64,000 bases of DNA, from assembly GCA_027924585.1 (NCBI GenBank), contig BSBM01000809.1:6915001-6979000 (forward strand), given 5' to 3'. Position numbers and translations under genes: made by a program. The notes under the pieces are model-generated. The model was given only the letters and a program-made list of their open reading frames with translations. It was not told the origin of the DNA and searched no databases. Every line of letters begins with the position of its first letter. Positions within the stretch are counted from its first letter, which is position 1. This document shows positions 59,761 through 64,000 of this stretch, one piece after another. This DNA is from Larix kaempferi. Its lineage: Eukaryota; Streptophyta; Pinopsida; Pinales; Pinaceae.

Positions 59761-61140
59761 TTGGTGTTTTTCGAGCTGATCTGTGACCTTCCCCATCCTG
59801 ATGCAGAAGTTGAGCACAATGACTCTTTTTCGAATGAATTATTGTTTCTCATCAGTACAACTGATCCATGGTATGGAGATATCTCGTTATATCTTCAAAC
59901 CCAATACATCAAACTTCAATTGTCTCGTGACGACGATTGTAAGATACGTCACCATGTGAAGTATTATTTAATCATCAATGATACTTTGTATCGCCATGGA
60001 ATTGATTCAATTCTTCGACGTTGTCTCACTCACGATGAGGCTGAACACATTCTCAATGACTGTCACGGTGGGGCATGTGGCGGCCACCTCTTTGGGATGG
60101 CTACATCCCAAAATATTTTGCGTGCAGGATATTTTTGGCTTACTATCTTCAAAGATTGTATTGAGGCCGTAAAAAAATGTCCTCCTTGACAACACTTCCA
60201 TACGAAGAAGTGCACCCATCCCGCCCCGTTACATCTGGTTATTGCCGTGGGCCCCTTCGCAAAATGGGGCATTGACTTTATGCATTGTAAGCCTACCTCG
60301 GCCGGGGGGCATAGTTACATCATTGTAGCTATGGATTACATTACAAAGTGGGCCGAAGCTATGCCTACATACCAGAGCGATGGCAAAACTGTCGCAATCT
60401 TCATGTTCAATCATGTAATAGGACGGTTCGGACTTCCTCAGGCAATTGTTACCGATCATGGTTCCAATTTTCAGACCCATACGGTTGATGAACTGAGCGA
60501 TAGGTTGGGTTTTCGCCATGAAAATTCAACACCCTACTACCCACAATCCAATGGATAGGTCGAGGCCATTAACAAAGTCTTGAAAACTATGGTCTAAAGG
60601 ATGGTAGGTACGCAGAAATCTAATTGGCATAACATGCTCTTTTCAGCATTATGGGCCTACAGAACCTCCGTTAAAACTGCCACAGGTTTCACTCCTTTTC
60701 AACTAGTTTATGGATTGGAGGCTATCCTACCTATAGAGTGTGAAATTCCGTCTCTACAACTCGCTGTCGAACTTATTCCTAACACTACTACCAAGGAAGA
60801 ACATCTCCTGCACTTAGAAAAACTTGACGAGTCCTGCTGAGATGTCGCTCTTGCTAATGAAGCGCACAAGAAACGCATCAAAGCCCAATATGACAAGTCA
60901 ATTGAACCTCGTATCTTTAACGAGGGTGACCTGGTCCTCACTTATGACTAGAAGCACGACAAACTAGGAGTAGGAAAGTTCGAATCCATGTGGCATGGAC
61001 CTTACATTGTCAGATGTGTTTTGGAGAAGGGAGCTTACGAGCTTGAAGACATGACAGAATCTCTTTGGGTGAACCCCGCAATGGGATTTACCTAAAGAGA
61101 TACTACGCTTAAACTCATAACGCTTAGACTTTCTTGTATA
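59761..61140 (+). pseudogene. Element A integrase
   Basis: A zinc-binding region (HDEAEHILNDCHGGACGGH, then KKCPP) precedes a DDE core with D in FAKWGIDFM, D in IVTDHGSNFQ and E in a VEAIN block after a stop near 60556. The C-terminal end (FESMWHGPYIVRCVLEKGAYEL) is at 60980. Stops also lie near 60187, 60595, 60838 and 60949. Catalytic residues are retained. Confidence 0.88.
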
Positions 61141-61199
61141 TACTGTACATGGCACATTTTTTGTGTTTTTGTGTGCTATGACGCTTTTGTTTTCGAGTG

Positions 61200-61663
61200 T
61201 CTCTAGATCTTGTTTCCGCTCCTTATACCATGTTCTGTCTGCATGTGCAGATGGAAACGTGCTATGGATTTGCAGACAGCGCCAGCCGGCATACCCGTAA
61301 CCTTGCTTCGGCAACCTGGGTACTATATTCCCCAACAGGTGAGCTCATTAGCTTAGGAGGAAGTTTCCTAGGGTTTGCGACCAACAATGCCGCAGAGTAT
61401 CAGGCAGTAATCAGAACCCTAGCTAATGCCATTTCCTTGGGTATGAATCACATTGTCATCCACATAGATTCTCAATTAGTGGTTTTCCATCTTAACCGGG
61501 TTTACGCCATCCGTGATCCCACCTTAGTCTGTCTCTTCAAACAAGTACATCTCCTGGAAAGGTGATTTGAATCCATTCAGTACCTACACATTCCATGAGA
61601 GTTAAACACAGTTGCTAACTCGATGGCCAACTTCATTTTGGATTGGTTCATCACACACACATA
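61200..61663 (+). pseudogene. Element A archaeal-type RNase H, downstream of integrase
   Basis: METCYGFADSASRHTRN, then LISLGGSFLGFATNNAAEYQ and IVIHIDSQLVVFHLN, form an RNase HI domain of the archaeal-like type. The first Asp (FADSAS), the Glu (AAEYQ) and the second Asp (HIDSQL) are kept; the last one is lost (NTVANSMANF). It starts at ATG 61251, directly after TGCATGTGCAG, which could be a splice acceptor. There are stops near 61563 and 61598. It sits after integrase, a different place from the RNase H of element B. Confidence 0.82.
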
Positions 61664-61991
61664 ATATTCATAATATGTAAAAGCATTCACAACATGTAAA
61701 TAATGCAATGTATAAAAGCAAACATGTAAACAAGATCACATCACTTATCATTTTAAAACACATAATGTATAAATCGCTGAGAATGTCTGTATATATATAT
61801 ATATCGCTCAAAAGGAGTGCTGGTACAAAATCTGAAGCACGATGGCTTTCAGTGAGTCTCTACAAAATTTGAAGCATCATAGCTTTCAGTAGTACAAAAT
61901 CTGAGGCCTCTAAGCTCTCAGTACAAGTATAATAGTATCATCAGGACTGATGCCTGACCCATACACCACCCCTAGCATGGAAAACCCACTA
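61664..61991 (+). repeat. Element A 3' spacer with short repeats
   Basis: Non-coding. A short (TA)n run lies at 61790-61804. At 61824-61922 three imperfect units of about 35-40 bases repeat (TACAAAATCTGAAGCA, then GCTTTCAGT). These are immediately before the end of the antisense gene. No other feature is visible. Confidence 0.6.
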
Positions 61992-63210
61992 TCATTGAGT
62001 GAGGAAGTAGTCCACGGTGCTTGCTACCTTGCGGAGTAGGGCATTGAAGCATATGGATGTTCCAACCCCAAACCTCTGCATAGGTCTCTGTAGGTCATCT
62101 ATCACTGGCTCAGGAACCTCCACTGTCAACTAGGACAAGTTCCTGTATGCCTCCTCCATCTCCTTGATGGCAGCATGAGCAACCAGGGGCACAACTGCCT
62201 CCCCACCTCTGTCTCTCCTCGCAAGGAAGGAAATTCCTACCGGCCATATGGGCCCCACATCTACACACACATGTTGTATACTTGTCAGCACTACATTAAA
62301 AAAAATGATAAATATACAAAATTAAAAGTAGAAGGGTTTTTGTTCTCACCTATGTCACCCCATGCTGCATCCTCAGGAAGCACCAAGTCAGGATCCTCTA
62401 TGAAATCCGTACCGCTGTATGGGAAGTCCTCAACCATGAGTAACTGGCCTTCTAGCCAACTGAAGAACTCGGGACCAAAACTGATGATAGTTCCTCCACC
62501 ATGACGAGTCATCACCTCAGCCCATTTGAGCATGTGGGGATCTCGAGGCTCCCTATCATCTAGTACCACCTATGGACGCAAGAGAGGGATCCACTCCAAG
62601 AGGAACAATACCACAATCGACCCATAACCAAACTGCTTGACCTCTCCCCATCGACACTTGGTCAGCTGAGCTCGGAGGTTTGCGAGGAGACCCTCGCACT
62701 AGTTGAAAACCATGGGGGACATGCAGTCCTCTGCATAAAGCATTTGAGTCCAAGTAGCCATGTGTGGGGCTTGTCTACCCGCCACTCTAGTAAAAGTAAA
62801 CAATATGGTACGGTATGGGAGGCTCACCACATCCCTGATAAGAATCTTCCCACTAGAAGATCTAGAAAGAGCAGTACAATGCTATGACACCATGTCATCA
62901 ACTGTGCGGTCACTGGCCCATGTTCCAGCAAGATGTACAGGTTCCCCTCTCTGGGACAGACCTGTGAGAAAATAGATGTCCTCAACATCTATTGTGAGGA
63001 TGTGCTCACCAATCACGAAATATGTTGGGCCGCATCCCAACTCTGGAGCATGCGTGATAGCAATGGGATTTGGGATCTCATCCCCTGAATCTCAAAGAAC
63101 ATGAGCAAGCCATAGTTCCTCAAGGAATCCACACATTGTGGATCATTGGCAGCTTGTTCATCTTCTACTTCGTGTTCTCGTTCCTGCCACTCTAAAATAA
63201 TGTTTGCTAG
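61992..63210 (-). pseudogene. Element A antisense accessory gene, two exons, 5' end cut off
   Basis: On the minus strand, exon 1 (63210-62350) encodes a protein with HILTIDVEDIYFLTGLSQRG, HMATWTQMLYAEDCMSPM and HMLKWAEVMTRHGGG. A GT-AG intron of 89 bases follows (62349-62261). Exon 2 continues in frame to a stop at 61992. The joined frame is kept across the intron. Stops near 62903, 62700, 62574 and 62130 and a frameshift near 63045 make it a pseudogene, and element C copy 2 removed its N-terminus. Antisense 3' ORFs are known in Tat-type elements; the family resembles plant-mobile-type domains. Function is unknown. Confidence 0.75.
62261..62349 (-). other. Predicted intron in the antisense accessory gene
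   Basis: Read on the minus strand: donor ATAG|GTGAGA, an AT-rich body, a branch-like CTGAC about 27 bases before the end, then acceptor GTGTGTAG. Removing it keeps one open frame over the join. Confidence 0.7.
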
Positions 63211-63585
63211 TGTTAGGAACCCATGTCTTTACTTTGTTAGTATATTGTTGTTGGACGCATATGCTTTGTAAGTCGTCCCGTATTATTTTTTGATCCATAG
63301 TTTGTGTTATTGTTGTTGGCGCATATGCTTTGTAAGTCACCCATAGTATTGTTGATCCATAGTTTGTAGTGGCCCATGGTTTTGACCCATAGTATTGGCG
63401 CCTAGACTTAGTATATAAGTGTGTGTTGAGGCCTATGAAGGCACCGTGAAGTTAATTGTATTGAGCTTGCTCAAAGGAGGTTGCCCCCTTAAAGTGGCCT
63501 ATGATCAATATAAAAGTGATTCTGAGTTCTGTTATTTCTGATATCTTGTGTAGTTGCATTAATTAATTATTGCAGGTTCATCACA
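63211..63585 (+). mobile_element. Second element C copy: 5' LTR (375 bp)
   Basis: It starts TGTTAGGAACCC and ends TTCATCACA, matching the element C LTRs including the TATA box (AGTATATAAG). It interrupts the antisense gene of element A. The left flank GCTAG (63206-63210) is the presumed target duplication; the right one is off the window. Confidence 0.9.
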
Positions 63586-63587
63586 TC

Positions 63588-64000
63588 TAGTATCAGAGCA
63601 CTTTCTTGGGCTCGCTGGGTGAAATTTCTGCCAAATTTTTTTTTTGCATCTGTTGCAGGTTTGGATTTGGGAATAATCCCTATCCACTTAACTATGGGAA
63701 GTACTTGGGCATAAGCCCTAAAACTCATTGTGAGGAGTACCACAGGAACCCTGAAGTAGTTGGCCCATTGAGAGGACTTGCCAGCGAAAAGGGCAACGAC
63801 CCCTACCTGATTTACCAGTTCCCACCTGTGAGGTAAACCAAGAGCTATCGTTTGTGGCAAAGAGGTTATTAGTTTTACCTAAGCCGTGGAGTGATGGGTA
63901 CGGCCCCAATATGCAATCCATCAGACAACATTGGTGGCTGAGTGAAACCCCTGAACTGTTAGGAAGCCGCACATGCCTAGGGTCCATATCTATTTTCAGC
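63588..64000 (+). mobile_element. Second element C copy: primer site and leader, runs off the window
   Basis: A mutated tRNA-Met primer site (TAGTATCAGAGC, 63588-63599) is followed by leader sequence matching 22827-23230, including TTGGGCATAAGCCCTA at 63705-63720. No gag is reached. Because an LTR is followed by internal sequence, this is not a solo LTR. Confidence 0.88.

Overview
The window is nuclear DNA from a plant with a large, repeat-packed genome. A gymnosperm is my best guess, from the density of nested Ty3/gypsy elements of Tat/Athila-like type, the multi-kilobase LTRs and the slow decay; the organism itself cannot be read from the sequence. I see no host gene, no rRNA or tRNA gene and no CRISPR array. 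Nearly everything is LTR retrotransposon, and most coding regions are broken. I use these local names: F, D, E, A, B and C for gypsy-type elements, plus one copia element.

Layout. 1-2819: 3' end of element F (a 302-codon ORF of unknown function, a polypurine tract, then a 1.85 kb LTR). 2820-10726: element D, with reverse transcriptase (RT) and RNase H remnants split by a 627-bp solo LTR (2938-3564), then a promoter and a long accessory ORF with a coiled-coil C-terminus (4900-9860), split by a 2.1 kb LTR-like insertion (6207-8315). 10727-15906: LTR-like DNA, including an array built on TTGGGCATAAGCCC and an antisense LTR-like block. 15907-17397: primer site and gag of element E. 17398-63210: element A, a Tat-like gypsy element, cut into pieces by three insertions. 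Element C (22428-32555) sits in A's gag and carries an intact-looking, reverse-oriented copia element (23243-28982) in its leader. Element B (35088-58736) sits in A's RT. A second C copy starts at 63211 inside A's antisense gene and runs off the window.

The B region is the most interesting part. B has 3.63 kb LTRs, each carrying a 647-codon frame for an accessory protein. Its single-frame polyprotein has an archaeal-type RNase H placed between protease and RT. After B landed in A (target duplication GGGAC), a 10.25 kb block made of part of A and part of B was duplicated in tandem, so the window holds three B LTRs and two copies of A's protease region. By eye the LTRs on either side of the duplication differ by about 1.5%, while the outer B LTR differs by about 4%, so the duplication is younger than the insertion.

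Element A places its extra RNase H after the integrase and carries an antisense, spliced accessory gene downstream. The accessory proteins of A (antisense), B (in the LTR) and D (behind its own promoter) look distantly related to each other. This is a putative retroelement accessory gene family found in three different positions, and it is the best candidate here for something under-described.
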